A stretch of 64,000 nucleotides of DNA from Croceicoccus sediminis (GCF_007570835.1 NZ_SUNC01000003.1:310001-374000), one strand, 5' to 3'. Positions 8,498-18,734 are shown, counted from the stretch's first letter. The notes: generated from the letters alone by a model not told the origin. Program-made: numbers and translations.

Positions 8498-9619
8498 ATG
8501 GCAAAGGTTGAACCCATCGCCGAAGAGACCGTCCTCGTACTGCAGGGCGGCGGCGCGCTGGGCTCCTACCAGGCAGGCGTCTACGAGGCGCTGGCCGAAT
8601 GCGGCACCGATCCGGACTGGGTCGCGGGCATCTCCATCGGTGCGATCAATTCGGCGATCATCGCGGGCAACCCGCCCGAACGCCGTGTTGAACGCCTGCG
8701 CGCCTTCTGGGATCAGGCCTCGTCGCGGGTCACCGTCCCCTCCCCCAGCAGGGATGGCGAACCACGCCGATGGTTCAACGAGTTTTCGGCCGCCGTGGTC
8801 GCCACCATGGGTATTCCCGGTTTCTTCCACCCGCGCCTGATCCCGCCCGGCGTGTTCTGGCCGGACGAGCCGCAATCGCTCAGCTACTACGATACCGCGC
8901 CGCTCAAGAAGACGCTGCTGGACCTCGTTGATTTCGACCTGATCAACGATCCTGAAGGCCTGCGGCTCAGCGTCGGGGCGGTTAACGTGCTGACCGGCAA
9001 CTTCGTCTATTTCGACAACCGAGAACGCACGATCGGGCCCGAACACATCATGGCCAGCGGTGCGCTGCCGCCCGGTTTTCCGCCGGTTTTCATCGACGGA
9101 GAGCCCTATTGGGACGGCGGCATCGTATCGAACACGCCGCTGCAATACGTCCTCGACACCACTCCGTGCGGCGGGCTCACCATCTTTCAGGTCGACCTGT
9201 TCAGCGCGCGTGGGCGCATGCCGGTAACGATGCCCGATGCGCTTCAGCGTGAGAAGGACATCCGCTTTTCCAGCAGGACGCGTCTCAACACCGATCTCAA
9301 CAAGCACCTCGAAGACTTGCGCGATGCGGCGCGCCGGCTGATGGCGAAGATGCCGCCCGAACTGTGCGCCGATCCCGATGCGCAGCTCCTGGCGCAGCTG
9401 CCGTCGCATGGCGGCGTTTCGGTCATGCACCTCATCAACCGCAGCGACATGAGCGACAGCCATTCGAAGGACTACGAGTTCTCGCGCTACACGATCGACG
9501 AACATTGGCAAACCGGCCACCGCGACGCGCACCACTCGCTGCACGATCTTCGCTGGACCGGGCGTGATCGCGGGGTCGGCGGGATCAAGACCTTCGACCT
9601 GACCTCCGAACTTTACTGA
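8498..9619 (+). CDS. patatin-like phospholipase (DUF3734 type)
   Basis: Ser-Asp dyad acyl hydrolase, 373 residues. The oxyanion loop LQGGGALGSYQAGV is at about 15-28, nucleophile Ser46 is in GISIG (44-48), and the Asp of the DGG motif is Asp206 (YWDGGIVSN). The C-terminal third (about 230-370) matches the DUF3734 extension typical of alphaproteobacterial members, ending in an HWQTGHRDAHHSL segment. Related proteins act on diacylglycerol or are linked to polyhydroxyalkanoate metabolism; the substrate here is unknown. No signal peptide. Confidence 0.9.
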   Translation: MAKVEPIAEETVLVLQGGGALGSYQAGVYEALAECGTDPDWVAGISIGAINSAIIAGNPPERRVERLRAFWDQASSRVTVPSPSRDGEPRRWFNEFSAAVVATMGIPGFFHPRLIPPGVFWPDEPQSLSYYDTAPLKKTLLDLVDFDLINDPEGLRLSVGAVNVLTGNFVYFDNRERTIGPEHIMASGALPPGFPPVFIDGEPYWDGGIVSNTPLQYVLDTTPCGGLTIFQVDLFSARGRMPVTMPDALQREKDIRFSSRTRLNTDLNKHLEDLRDAARRLMAKMPPELCADPDAQLLAQLPSHGGVSVMHLINRSDMSDSHSKDYEFSRYTIDEHWQTGHRDAHHSLHDLRWTGRDRGVGGIKTFDLTSELY

Positions 9620-9755
9620 ACGCTACCGAAACGGCGCGTTCGGGCTGCTCTGCCCGCCGCTATCTGCCCTCTTCCTGTCCCTATGCGGGGCACCGTCTGA
9701 CGCACGCAAGGAACGGTGCAGCCCCGTGCTCGTTGAGGGGCAAAGGAGTTTTGAC

Positions 9756-10823
9756 ATGCGAAATATCGTGATGGGTGTTGCTGCCATCGCACTCGCAGCC
9801 AGCGGGGCCTATGCCCAGCCCGGTAACGGCAATGGCGGCGGCAACGGAAACGGCAAGGGCGGCGGAAATGCCGCGGCTGCCGGACACAAGGGCGGCGGTA
9901 ACGGTCATGGCAATGCCAAGGCGGACCGCGGCAATGGAAACCAGGGTGGCGGCAAGGCGCAAGCCAGCGCCAACCGTGGTAATGGCAACGGTAACGGCAA
10001 TGCGCCGAACATGGCCGCACGCGGTAACGGCAATGCGAATGCGAAAGCGGACAACGGCAATCGCGGGAACGGCAATGAGCGGATGACCGGTAATGGTAAC
10101 GGCAACGGCAATGCCAACCGAAACGCCGTCGTTCGTGGAAACGGCAATGGGAATAACGGCAACGTCCGAATTGCCAATCGCGGCAACGGAAATGGCAACG
10201 ATGGCTACGAAGTCATTCGTTATTCCTACCGCGACAGTCTTGCGCGCGATTACGGCCTAATCGACGGCTGCCCCCCGGGCCTTGCCAAGAAGAACAACGG
10301 CTGCAACCCGCCGGGTCTCGTGAAGCGGGACCATTACGATTACGACCGTGCGAACTGGTGGGGCCTGCCCGGCCTCGGCGACGGGCGCTATCGCTATTAC
10401 GACAACAACCTTGTCCGCCTGTCCGATGCCGGTGCGATTCTCGGCTACTACCCGCTTCTGGGCGGCGCTTTGTCGAGCGGGAATGTCTGGCCGTCGTGGT
10501 TCGATTACCAGCCGGTGCCATCGTACTACGAAAGCTACTACGGCCTCGGCCAGCGGGACAGCTATCGCTATGCCGATAATGCGCTCTACCGCGTCGATCC
10601 CGAAACGATGGCGATCACTTCGGTCGCGGCGCTGTTGACGGGGGACACTTTCACCGTCGGTCAGCCGATGCCCTCGGGCTACGGCGTCTATAACGTGCCT
10701 TATGGCTATCGTGACCGCTACGTCGACGGGCCGAACTCGATGTATCGTTACAGCGACGGCTACGTCTACGAGATCGATCCGACGACACGGCTCGTCTCCG
10801 CCGCAATCGAACTGCTGATCTGA
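9756..10823 (+). CDS. secreted Gly/Asn-rich protein with three tandem YRY...DPxT modules
   Basis: Predicted exported protein of 355 residues. Signal peptide MRNIVMGVAAIALAASGAYA (cleavage after AYA) follows a good AAGGAG site. Residues about 22-147 are a low-complexity NGNGN/GGGN region. A short Cys-containing joint (DGCPPGLAKK...GCNPPGLVK) leads to three repeats of 58-60 residues beginning near 211, 269 and 329. Each has a YRY[ASY]D motif, and the last two continue as xxYxxDPxTxxI/V and an ALL/ELL ending. The end resembles RcnB/CigR-like periplasmic proteins. Function unknown; a surface or periplasmic role is inferred. It is followed 11 bases later by the fasciclin lipoprotein. Confidence 0.75.
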   Translation: MRNIVMGVAAIALAASGAYAQPGNGNGGGNGNGKGGGNAAAAGHKGGGNGHGNAKADRGNGNQGGGKAQASANRGNGNGNGNAPNMAARGNGNANAKADNGNRGNGNERMTGNGNGNGNANRNAVVRGNGNGNNGNVRIANRGNGNGNDGYEVIRYSYRDSLARDYGLIDGCPPGLAKKNNGCNPPGLVKRDHYDYDRANWWGLPGLGDGRYRYYDNNLVRLSDAGAILGYYPLLGGALSSGNVWPSWFDYQPVPSYYESYYGLGQRDSYRYADNALYRVDPETMAITSVAALLTGDTFTVGQPMPSGYGVYNVPYGYRDRYVDGPNSMYRYSDGYVYEIDPTTRLVSAAIELLI

Positions 10824-10834
10824 GGAGAGCGAGC

Positions 10835-11389
10835 ATGACGACTTTCAAACGCAAGGGCAGCCTGATGATTGCTGCCTCGCTCGCCTTCGCGCTTCCGCTC
10901 GCCGCCTGTTCGGGCAGCGAGGAGGCCGCAACCGGCGAGACGGTAAGCAACGATACGCTGGCCAGCCAGCTCGCCAGCGCCGACTCGCTGTCGATGGCGA
11001 GCACCGCTCTCAACGAAAGCGGCCTGGCGCAAGTGTTCGACGGCACGGCGAATTACACGCTTCTGGCTCCCGACGATGCTGCTTTCGAGGCTGCGTCCTC
11101 GCTTGAGCTGAATGCCCCGGAAAACCGCGCGCTTCTGGCCGAAGTCCTGCGTGACCATATCCTGCCGGGTGCGATGTCGGGCAACGACATCGATAACGCG
11201 ATCGAGGCCAATGGCGGCCCGGTTGAAATGACCACGATGGGCGATACCACGGTCACTTTCACGCGCGGCGAAGATGGTTCGATCACCGTCACCTCGTCCG
11301 ATGGCAGCGAGGCGCATTTCGCAGGAGATGCCCTGATGACCAGCAATGGTTCGGCTATCCCGATCGACAAGCTGCTGCGCAAGATCTGA
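10835..11389 (+). CDS. fasciclin-domain lipoprotein
   Basis: 184 residues. A lipoprotein signal ends with lipobox LAAC at Cys25, followed by a Ser/Glu/Ala linker and one FAS1 domain (about 45-184). FAS1 motifs visible are YTLLAPDDAAF and the later LRDHILPG and GSAIPIDKLL. FAS1 domains mediate adhesion or polymer binding. It probably shares a transcript with the Gly/Asn-rich protein, suggesting a joint cell-envelope role. Confidence 0.88.
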   Translation: MTTFKRKGSLMIAASLAFALPLAACSGSEEAATGETVSNDTLASQLASADSLSMASTALNESGLAQVFDGTANYTLLAPDDAAFEAASSLELNAPENRALLAEVLRDHILPGAMSGNDIDNAIEANGGPVEMTTMGDTTVTFTRGEDGSITVTSSDGSEAHFAGDALMTSNGSAIPIDKLLRKI

Positions 11390-11405
11390 CGCGACACACA
11401 GCGAG

Positions 11406-11443
11406 ACGAAAACGCCGTTCCCTTGCGGGGCCGGCGTTTTCGT
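11406..11443. terminator. bidirectional terminator between fasciclin gene and tamB
   Basis: ACGAAAACGCCG (11406-11417) and CGGCGTTTTCGT (11432-11443) are perfect reverse complements. The A/T tracts serve both strands. Confidence 0.8.
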
Positions 11444-11456
11444 ATGCGCCTCTGCC

Positions 11457-14400
11457 TCAATAGTCCTTGGAAATCTCCGCCTCGACCCCGTTGCCGCCGA
11501 TCGAGGAAACCGTGGCGAGCAGCGAGAGCCACGCCGTGATGCGATATTCCAGTTCGGTCGCACTGTATCCCGCACCGTCGGTGACGAGTTCGACGTAGAG
11601 ATCGCGGCCAAGGTATTCGCCGACGGCAACGCTGGTCCCGCGGCCGAGCGCTTCGTCCGCGCCGACAACGCGAAGACGATCAAGCCCGATGGCGCTGCGC
11701 AGCTTGTTGATCGGGTCCAGCCCGCCACCACCGCCGCCCTGAAGCGAAGCGAGAGCAGCACCAAGCTGCAAGGCCTCGGGCGCGGAAATGTTCGAGATGG
11801 AATCGCCGAACAACAGGCGCGAAAGCACTTCTTCTTCAGGCAGGGCGGGGATCGAGCTGAACGCGATCTGCGGTGCCAGCGCCGTTCCCGTGATCGAGAT
11901 CGTGGCGTTTATATCCTCGATATCGGCCTGGGCCACGACGTCGAGCCGCGGCGCGGGCGGGCTTTCGCCCGAAAACCGGATGCGCCCGCGAGTCAATTCG
12001 AACCGCTTGCCCGCGAACTGATAGCCGCCGCGGACCAGGTTCGCTTCGCCCAGGATGCGCGGCTGGTCCGTCGTTCCGCGCAATTTCACGTCGGCGGACC
12101 ACTCGCTGTCGAGGCCCATGCCTTTGACCACGAAGCGATTGTTCGCCTGCACGTCGATGAGATACCGCCATGGGGCAGAAGCCGCCATACGTTGTTCACG
12201 ATCGGGCGGGGTGTTGATCTCCCGCTTGGCGACATTGGGAAGCGTTGCTTCGGCAGAGGCGTTGTTGAGCGTCCAGCTACCGCTGATCACGTCGAGGCGC
12301 CCGGCGATAGTACCGCGATTGTTGTTTGCCACGATGCGCAGCGGGCCGGTGACCGTGGCCGCCATGTCGTCCCGGTTCAGCAGGCGCGCTTCCCGCGCGG
12401 CGACCCGAATGTCGATGCCGACGCCGGTGGTGGCGATGTCCGACATGTCGATCGAACCGCTGCCGCTTACCGCACCGCCGTTCGATGCCGTTCCGGCAAA
12501 GCGCGACAGGCGAAGGATAGAGCCGTCGAAGCTGCCGCGCGCCGAAATGCCGGTGATGTCGGTGCCGGTCAGCGTGGACTGAAGCCGCATGTCCTCTGCG
12601 CGCAGCGTGCCGCGTACGACCGGGTTGTCGAGCGTGCCGCGCACGTCGCCGGCAACCTCGACCGGGCCGGTCAGGTCGAACACTTCGATTGCGGCCAGTC
12701 GCCACAGCGAATCGGCCGGTCCGGCGTAGCGCATCTGACCGAACAGACGCCCCGCGCGCAGCCGTTCGATCAGCGCGCCGCTGGACGGCAGGGAAGAGAT
12801 GCGGGCCTGAAGCCTACCGCTGCTGTTACCGTCCTGCCGGAACAGGGCGCGGGTCTGCAGGTCCGTCGCGCTGAGGTCGGCAGCGACCAGGATATCGATC
12901 GGGCGCGAAGTCAGGACGAGGCCCGAACGCGTCAGTTCATCGAATTTGAGCCGGGCATTGCCGGTCGCGAGCCGCCCCGGTGCGTCTTCGAATTCGACCA
13001 CGCCGGACACCGTTCCGCCAAGGCCGAGATCGGGCACGAAAAGATCCGCGATGTCCAGCGGCAGGTCCGCGATCTTCACGGTCATCGCGGTCGCATCGCC
13101 AAATTGCCCTTCGGCAAGGATGCCGCCGCCTGCAAAGTTCAACTGCGTGCGTTGCAGCGCCCAGCCGCCGTCCTGTTTGGTCAGCACGGCGCGGCGCGGC
13201 ATGGTGATGCGGTCGCCCGCATAGCGCCCACGCGCGCCGAAAGAGATGCGTTCGGGCGAGACGTCACCGACCACGCGCAAGTTGAACCGCTGCATACGGC
13301 GACCGGCAAGGCGCGCGTTGAAGCTGCCCACCCCGTCGCGCATCTCGCCCTCTGCCGCGAGCCTGCCGATGAACAGGTTGCCGCGCGAAATGCCCTGCGC
13401 ATTGAGACCCGCCTTGATCGTCGTCGCATCGCCAAGCGTGCCGCTGGCGACAAGGTGGGCCGACCGAACGGTGATCGCCGGGTCGCCCTCGAAACGGGCG
13501 TTGCGCAGGATAACGTCCGCGTTGACGCCCTGCCCTTCGGCGTTCGGTGCAAGGCTGATCGTGCCGTCGACGCCGCCGCCGGTCATCGCGAGGTCACCGG
13601 TCGCGCCGCCTTCGCCCAGAACGAGCGATCCGGTCACGTCGGTATTTGTCACGGTAAGGCGGTCGATGTCGATCCGGGTCGGCCCATCGGCCGGAATGAC
13701 GACAAAGGCCGTGCCGTCGAACGGGCCGAGCATCGACTGCCCTTCGGTATCGATCTCGAAGCCGTCGTCGGTCGGGTCGATCGCCACGCGCACATCGCGC
13801 AGGCCAGCGGCGGGCACCGGCTCTGCAAAGACCAGCACGGCATGCGGGCCTTCGCCGTCGATCGTGCTGTCGACCGTGAATTCGCCATAGCTTGCCTGAC
13901 GTCCGCTACCCGACAGGGTCACGGTGCCGTTGACTGCGCGGCGGCCGGAAACATTGAGCGTCAGGTTCGTCGAGGACACGCGCGCCGAGCGCACCAGCAC
14001 CGGGGCATTGCCCGCCGCGCTGACATTCGCGCGCACTGCGATTGCGGGGCCGGCAAGGTTGGCCAGTGTCGCATTGGTGACGTTCGTCAGCTTGCCGTCG
14101 AGGTCCGCCGTCACCGACCAGCCCTGTGGCCCACCGATCACGGCACGCAGGTCCGCCAGCACGTTGGCGCGGCCCATGCCTTCAAGCTGCACGCCCTGCA
14201 TCGCGATGGGTCCTGCCAGCGTGTAGCGCCCGGCATTCGTATTGCCGAGCAGGGTCATCTTCGCATCGACACCCGGCGCATCGAAATCGAGTTCGTCGGC
14301 AGCGACGCGGCCGTTCTCGTAAGTGATCGTGCCCGTGAGCGCCGCGCCTTCCAGCCTTGGATCAAGCAGCGCGACACCCGTTGCGATCCGGTCCGCACGG

Positions 14401-15665
14401 GCATTGAGGGGCAGGGTCAGCGTCTTGCCGTCCCACGTCGCATCACCGCTGGCGAGCAGGCCCGCCACTTGCGTCTCACCCGCCGCGATACGGGCCGACC
14501 GCACGCGGTAGCCGATTTCGAGATCGTCGAACGCCCCGTCGAGATCGAGGAAGGCGCGCAATCCTTCAGTCCGCATGCCCAGCAGCATCGGGTCCTTGAC
14601 CCGCGCCTGAACCGCCATTTCGTCGAACAGTTTGTCGGCAAGGTCGACGGTGCCGTCCGCCTGAACCCAGCCGCCCTGCCCGACGAAGATCGCTTCGCCG
14701 TCGAAGACGCTGGCGTCGAACGTGGTAGCCAGCCTGACCAAGAGCTTTTCGCCCACTGCGCGAGCCGGAATTCCGGTCAGGTAACCGTCAGGGACGATCT
14801 GGCCGAGGGCCGAATAAACATCGCCTTGTTTGCCCAGCTTGAGCGCGGCGAAAGTCTCCCCGCCTTGGCGGATGTGGAGCTTGCCGTCCCAGTCGGTCCA
14901 TGTCCCGTCGCCGAAGACAATGGCGTCGACGTCCTCTTCGGCCCCGACCAACCCGGCAAGGAACCCGCCGACCGGCGCGTTGTAGCGTGCGGTCAGGTCC
15001 AGCTTGTTCTTCTTTTCGGACGCGTCGAGACGCAGGGAAAGCTCATCCTCGTCGCCAAGGTTGCTGAGCAGGTTGATCTTGGCCCTGCCCCTCGCGATAT
15101 CGGCGCTGGCCCGCAGGTCGACATAGCGGCCTATCCCGGCGACGGCTTCATCGACGTAGAGGCGGTCCAGTTCCAGCCTGTCGATGCGGATCGGGAAATT
15201 GGGGAGGAGCGGAGCGTCGGGATCGCCGGGTTTCAGTTGCGGCAGACGGCTCAACGTCCCGCGCCGCGCGATCAGCTTGCGCACGTCCAGCCCGCTGGTG
15301 AACCATTCGAACGGTCGCCAGTCGAGTTCGACTTCGGGGATCGAGAGGAACTCGCCCTCAAGATCGTAGAGCCGCACGTCATGCAGGGTCGCCTGCGAAA
15401 GGACCGAACCCTCGATCCGGCCCACCTTGACCCGCAGGCCCGATGCCGGGGCATAGGACGACAGGCTGTTGGTGATGAAGCGATGCCCGATCGAACTGTC
15501 GAGCAGCAGCGCACCTGCGCCCAGCAGCAGGACAAGCCCGATGATCGCGCCGGCGATTCGCCTGCGCCAGTATTTGCCCCAGTCGCGCTTCGGCTTTGCG
15601 GGCGTGCCTTCGCCCTCGTGGTCGGGCGCCTGTTCCGGCGGGGTCAATTCGGTGTCGTCCGCCAT
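11457..15665 (-). CDS. tamB: translocation/assembly module protein TamB
   Basis: Inner-membrane-anchored AsmA-like protein that spans the periplasm and works with TamA in outer-membrane protein and lipid transport. 1402 residues. A cytoplasmic Pro/Glu-rich head is followed by one membrane helix (AGAIIGLVLLLGAGALLL, about 38-55). A long repetitive beta-rich body has the conserved DUF490/TamB C-terminal domain (about 1050-1402), where LNRDDMAATVTGPLRI and LPEEEVLSRLLFGDSISNIS are diagnostic. It overlaps the tamA stop by one base (TGATG), so the pair is translationally coupled. Confidence 0.95.
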   Translation of the reverse strand: MADDTELTPPEQAPDHEGEGTPAKPKRDWGKYWRRRIAGAIIGLVLLLGAGALLLDSSIGHRFITNSLSSYAPASGLRVKVGRIEGSVLSQATLHDVRLYDLEGEFLSIPEVELDWRPFEWFTSGLDVRKLIARRGTLSRLPQLKPGDPDAPLLPNFPIRIDRLELDRLYVDEAVAGIGRYVDLRASADIARGRAKINLLSNLGDEDELSLRLDASEKKNKLDLTARYNAPVGGFLAGLVGAEEDVDAIVFGDGTWTDWDGKLHIRQGGETFAALKLGKQGDVYSALGQIVPDGYLTGIPARAVGEKLLVRLATTFDASVFDGEAIFVGQGGWVQADGTVDLADKLFDEMAVQARVKDPMLLGMRTEGLRAFLDLDGAFDDLEIGYRVRSARIAAGETQVAGLLASGDATWDGKTLTLPLNARADRIATGVALLDPRLEGAALTGTITYENGRVAADELDFDAPGVDAKMTLLGNTNAGRYTLAGPIAMQGVQLEGMGRANVLADLRAVIGGPQGWSVTADLDGKLTNVTNATLANLAGPAIAVRANVSAAGNAPVLVRSARVSSTNLTLNVSGRRAVNGTVTLSGSGRQASYGEFTVDSTIDGEGPHAVLVFAEPVPAAGLRDVRVAIDPTDDGFEIDTEGQSMLGPFDGTAFVVIPADGPTRIDIDRLTVTNTDVTGSLVLGEGGATGDLAMTGGGVDGTISLAPNAEGQGVNADVILRNARFEGDPAITVRSAHLVASGTLGDATTIKAGLNAQGISRGNLFIGRLAAEGEMRDGVGSFNARLAGRRMQRFNLRVVGDVSPERISFGARGRYAGDRITMPRRAVLTKQDGGWALQRTQLNFAGGGILAEGQFGDATAMTVKIADLPLDIADLFVPDLGLGGTVSGVVEFEDAPGRLATGNARLKFDELTRSGLVLTSRPIDILVAADLSATDLQTRALFRQDGNSSGRLQARISSLPSSGALIERLRAGRLFGQMRYAGPADSLWRLAAIEVFDLTGPVEVAGDVRGTLDNPVVRGTLRAEDMRLQSTLTGTDITGISARGSFDGSILRLSRFAGTASNGGAVSGSGSIDMSDIATTGVGIDIRVAAREARLLNRDDMAATVTGPLRIVANNNRGTIAGRLDVISGSWTLNNASAEATLPNVAKREINTPPDREQRMAASAPWRYLIDVQANNRFVVKGMGLDSEWSADVKLRGTTDQPRILGEANLVRGGYQFAGKRFELTRGRIRFSGESPPAPRLDVVAQADIEDINATISITGTALAPQIAFSSIPALPEEEVLSRLLFGDSISNISAPEALQLGAALASLQGGGGGGLDPINKLRSAIGLDRLRVVGADEALGRGTSVAVGEYLGRDLYVELVTDGAGYSATELEYRITAWLSLLATVSSIGGNGVEAEISKDY

Positions 15666-17854
15666 CAGAACGCCTGACCCAGTGCAACATAGACCGCGAT
15701 GCGGCTGTCACCCGGACGCCGGTTGATCGGCGTGGCCAGGTCGACGCGCAGCGGGCCGAAGTTGGTGTGGTAACGGATGCCGACACCGGCCCCGAACTGC
15801 AGATCGCGCAGGCGCGGCGTCGTGGTCGTGTCGACCGCCCCGGCATCGATGAACGGCACCACCGACAGCGCGCCGTCCATGAACCCGGTCCTGACACGCG
15901 CCTCCATCGAAAGCTCGGCCAGCGAACGGCCACCGGTGGGCTCGCCAAGGTCGTCCTTGGGCCCGATATCCTGGTATCCATAGCCGCGCACCGAACCGCC
16001 GCCGCCGGCATAGAGCCTGCGCGAAGGTGCGATGTTGGCAAGGCTGGTGCCCTGGATCGTGCCCAGCTTGGCGCGTGCGGCCAGCACGACCGAATCGCCG
16101 AACGGCTGGTAATAGCGCCCTTCGACATAGCTGCGGCCATAGAACGACTGCGTGCCGTTGTTGCGCGACACTTCGGGCGAGACCCAGCCTTCGAGCCGCC
16201 AGCCGTTGGTCGGGTCCAGCAGGTCGTCGCTCTGATCCAGGGTGACGCGGGCCGGCAGCGCCGCGACGAAATAGGTTTCGCGCGGGCCGACTTCCCCATC
16301 CAGCGTGCCTTCGCGTTCCTGCGTCGCGACCAGTTCCAGCCCGATCGAGTAGGACAGTTCCTTCTGGAAGATCAGCGTCGAAAGCCGCTCATACTTCGCG
16401 ACGGCCGACACGGTCCGCGCTTCATAGGCATCGCGATCGATCGTGTTGGCAAAGACATCGAGCGAGATGACCTTGTCGCGCCCGTGCCAGTTGTTGCGGC
16501 GCACCGTCGCGCCCAGCAGCTGTTCCTGCGTCCCTGCGATGGCGCGAACGCGCAGCATGCCTTCGGGCGGGAAGAAGTTGCGGTGTTCCCAGCTTGCCTC
16601 GGCGCGGAACCCGTCGGTGGTGGCATAGCCCAGCGAACCGGCGATCGTGCGCAGCGGCGCCTTGGTCATGTCGACGTTGAGGTCGACGACGCCCGGCTCG
16701 CCATTCGCGGGCGGTTCAACCTCGCGCGGCTCGATCGAAAGGGTGGAGACAAGGCCGGTGGCTAGGATCGCGCGGCGCAGGTCTTCGACGTCGCTTTCCT
16801 TGTAGATGTCCCCCGCATCGAAGCGCGAGATTTCACCAAGGTGCCTGCCCGACAGGAATTTCGGAAGCTCGCTGACGACCGAGCCGAACACATACTTGCC
16901 GCCCGGCGTGACCGGCAGGGCAAGATCGCCTTCGTCCCGCGCGTGGTCGATGGTCAGTTCGGGTGCGCCCACTTCGGCAAAGGCATAGCCGTTTTCGCCA
17001 AGTGCGACATCGAGGTCGATGCGTTCGAAGACGATCGTGTCTTCGTTGATGAAGTCGCCTGTCTCGATCTCGAACGCAGAGCGCAGCGTTTCGTAGTCCT
17101 CTCCCACCGAGGACAGTTCGCCAAGGTCGATCGCACCGAATTTATATCGCGGGCCGGGATCGATGTTGAACGTGAAGCGCGCGTCGCTGGCGCGGATCGT
17201 GCCGTTCTCGCCGCTGCCTTCCCCCTCGTTCGGGGTGCGCACGCGCTGCGTGACGTCGCCATCGTAGTAGCCATAGACCGACAGCAGCGTTTCCAGCAGT
17301 TCCTGGTCCGCCCGCGCACGGTTGGCCAGCTGGGCCAGATTGTCGTCCCCGTCGGCCAGCTGGATGATGTCGGACAGGTCCTTGAATCGCTGTTCGAACT
17401 CGTCGATCTTGTCGAACCCGGCAAAGTCGGACGGGTAGCGCAGCGTGATGCGTTTCGACACCTCGTTGCTGACCCGCTGGACCTCTTCCTCGCTTTCCTC
17501 GTCTGCCATTTCCGGCAAAGCGATGTCAGCGGCCGGGCGAGGCGCGCGGCGGGAGAGGGTTTCGGCCAGTTCGGGATCTGTTTCCAAAGGCTCGAACGAA
17601 AAGTCGAAATCGTCGTCGGGCCAGGCCAGCGTGAACTCGCCCTCCCCGTCCAGCGGCGTTTCCGGATCGGGGCCGCTGTCTTCCGGCAACCGGGCGGCCT
17701 GCGTGTCCATCGCCCAGCCCTCCGGATCGGCAACCGCCGAATCGGGGATCAGGTCCTCAAGCTCCGCATCGGCGGATTGCGCCGCGGCGGGCTGAATCGA
17801 GATCGAGCAAAGGACAAGCGCCATCGCGCCGCCGACAAGGGCGGTGCGCGACAT
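15665..17854 (-). CDS. tamA: BamA/TamA-family outer membrane protein
   Basis: Outer-membrane 16-strand barrel with N-terminal POTRA domains. 729 residues. Signal peptide MSRTALVGGAMALVLCSISI with cleavage near AAAQ, then an acidic linker (about 27-130) longer than in enterobacterial TamA. POTRA-like segments lie at about 130-400, and the barrel ends in the terminal Phe signal VALGQAF. The strand-loop motif GGGGSVRGYGYQDIGP matches the VRGY/F loop of the Omp85 family. Start 17854 is set by the signal peptide. First gene of the tamA-tamB pair; bpt lies 16 bases upstream on the same strand. Confidence 0.93.
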   Translation of the reverse strand: MSRTALVGGAMALVLCSISIQPAAAQSADAELEDLIPDSAVADPEGWAMDTQAARLPEDSGPDPETPLDGEGEFTLAWPDDDFDFSFEPLETDPELAETLSRRAPRPAADIALPEMADEESEEEVQRVSNEVSKRITLRYPSDFAGFDKIDEFEQRFKDLSDIIQLADGDDNLAQLANRARADQELLETLLSVYGYYDGDVTQRVRTPNEGEGSGENGTIRASDARFTFNIDPGPRYKFGAIDLGELSSVGEDYETLRSAFEIETGDFINEDTIVFERIDLDVALGENGYAFAEVGAPELTIDHARDEGDLALPVTPGGKYVFGSVVSELPKFLSGRHLGEISRFDAGDIYKESDVEDLRRAILATGLVSTLSIEPREVEPPANGEPGVVDLNVDMTKAPLRTIAGSLGYATTDGFRAEASWEHRNFFPPEGMLRVRAIAGTQEQLLGATVRRNNWHGRDKVISLDVFANTIDRDAYEARTVSAVAKYERLSTLIFQKELSYSIGLELVATQEREGTLDGEVGPRETYFVAALPARVTLDQSDDLLDPTNGWRLEGWVSPEVSRNNGTQSFYGRSYVEGRYYQPFGDSVVLAARAKLGTIQGTSLANIAPSRRLYAGGGGSVRGYGYQDIGPKDDLGEPTGGRSLAELSMEARVRTGFMDGALSVVPFIDAGAVDTTTTPRLRDLQFGAGVGIRYHTNFGPLRVDLATPINRRPGDSRIAVYVALGQAF

Positions 17855-17870
17855 ACGCGTGATGGAAAAC

Positions 17871-18734
17871 TCAGTCTTGCGAAACGGTGTCGGGATGTGA
17901 AAGCGACCGTTGATCGACAATGCCGTCCTTGGACAAGCCGTCGCCGTCACGGCTTTCGCCCGGACTGGCGAAGACGCCGGCGATGAGCGAGCTTTGCCTG
18001 TCGGCGTCGAAACGCTCCCACCCGTCGGCGCCGAGCCGTTCGAGCGGCCGGAACCGGATCTTGTACTGCATCCGGGAAGATCCCTCGATCCAGTATCCGA
18101 GATACACGTAGGCGAGCCCCGCCGCGGCGGAGCGCCTGATGTGGTCGAGGATGATGTAGTTGCCAAGCCCTGACCGGTTCTCGTGCTGCGGATCGTAAAA
18201 CGAATAGATCATTGAAAGACCATCGTTCTGTCGGTCCGTCAAGCATGCTCCGACAAGCCGACCCGGCTTGTCGCCATCGGAGGGTTCGCGATACTCGACG
18301 ATATAGCTGGTGACGGGCGTCTGCTCGACCATGTCGGCATAGTCCATCTCGTCCATCGCGGACATCCCGCCGCCCGGATGGCGGGAGGCGAGGTACTTTT
18401 GCAGCAGTTCGTACTGCTCCACCGTCGACCAGGGCCGACAGGCCGTTGCGACGAGGTCCGAATTGGCCTTCAGCGTGCGGGCCTGCGACTTCGAAGCCTT
18501 GAACTCGCTCGCCACGACGCGCACCGATACGCAGGCGGTGCAACCCGCGCACGACGGGCGATAGGCGACAGTCTGGCTGCGACGGAAACCGATTCGGCCA
18601 AGGGCATCGTTGAGAGCGTCGGCATCGGGGCCGCCAAGCTCTGTAAAGACCTTCCGCTCCTGTCGTCCCGGCAGGTACGGACACGGCGCGGGCGCGGTCA
18701 CGTAGAAGCGGGGGAAACGAACGGGGGCGGTCAC
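17871..18734 (-). CDS. bpt: aspartate/glutamate leucyltransferase (Bpt arginyltransferase family)
   Basis: N-degron pathway enzyme that adds leucine from Leu-tRNA to N-terminal Asp or Glu, marking proteins for ClpS/ClpAP. 287 residues. The conserved N-terminal block [16 protein letters not shown] (Cys62, Cys65, Cys68) and the C-terminal GNAT-like part ([20 protein letters not shown], then [20 protein letters not shown]) are both present. The C-terminus is extended by about 30 polar residues. It is likely co-transcribed with tamA. Confidence 0.93.
   Translation of the reverse strand: MTAPVRFPRFYVTAPAPCPYLPGRQERKVFTELGGPDADALNDALGRIGFRRSQTVAYRPSCAGCTACVSVRVVASEFKASKSQARTLKANSDLVATACRPWSTVEQYELLQKYLASRHPGGGMSAMDEMDYADMVEQTPVTSYIVEYREPSDGDKPGRLVGACLTDRQNDGLSMIYSFYDPQHENRSGLGNYIILDHIRRSAAAGLAYVYLGYWIEGSSRMQYKIRFRPLERLGADGWERFDADRQSSLIAGVFASPGESRDGDGLSKDGIVDQRSLSHPDTVSQD

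Noticed and set aside
9820-10200. Repeat DNA or CRISPR-like array in the NGN-rich region
   Set aside because: The repeats are short codon-level GGN AAY alternations within one open frame after a signal peptide, with no spacers.
11346-15677. A 1443-codon open frame on the plus strand opposite tamB
   Set aside because: High-GC codon bias keeps the antisense frame open. The translation is Arg/His/Gly-rich with no domain, while the minus strand encodes a full TamB. Similar long antisense frames lie opposite clpB, gatB, argS, tamA and both ends of the Tad locus.
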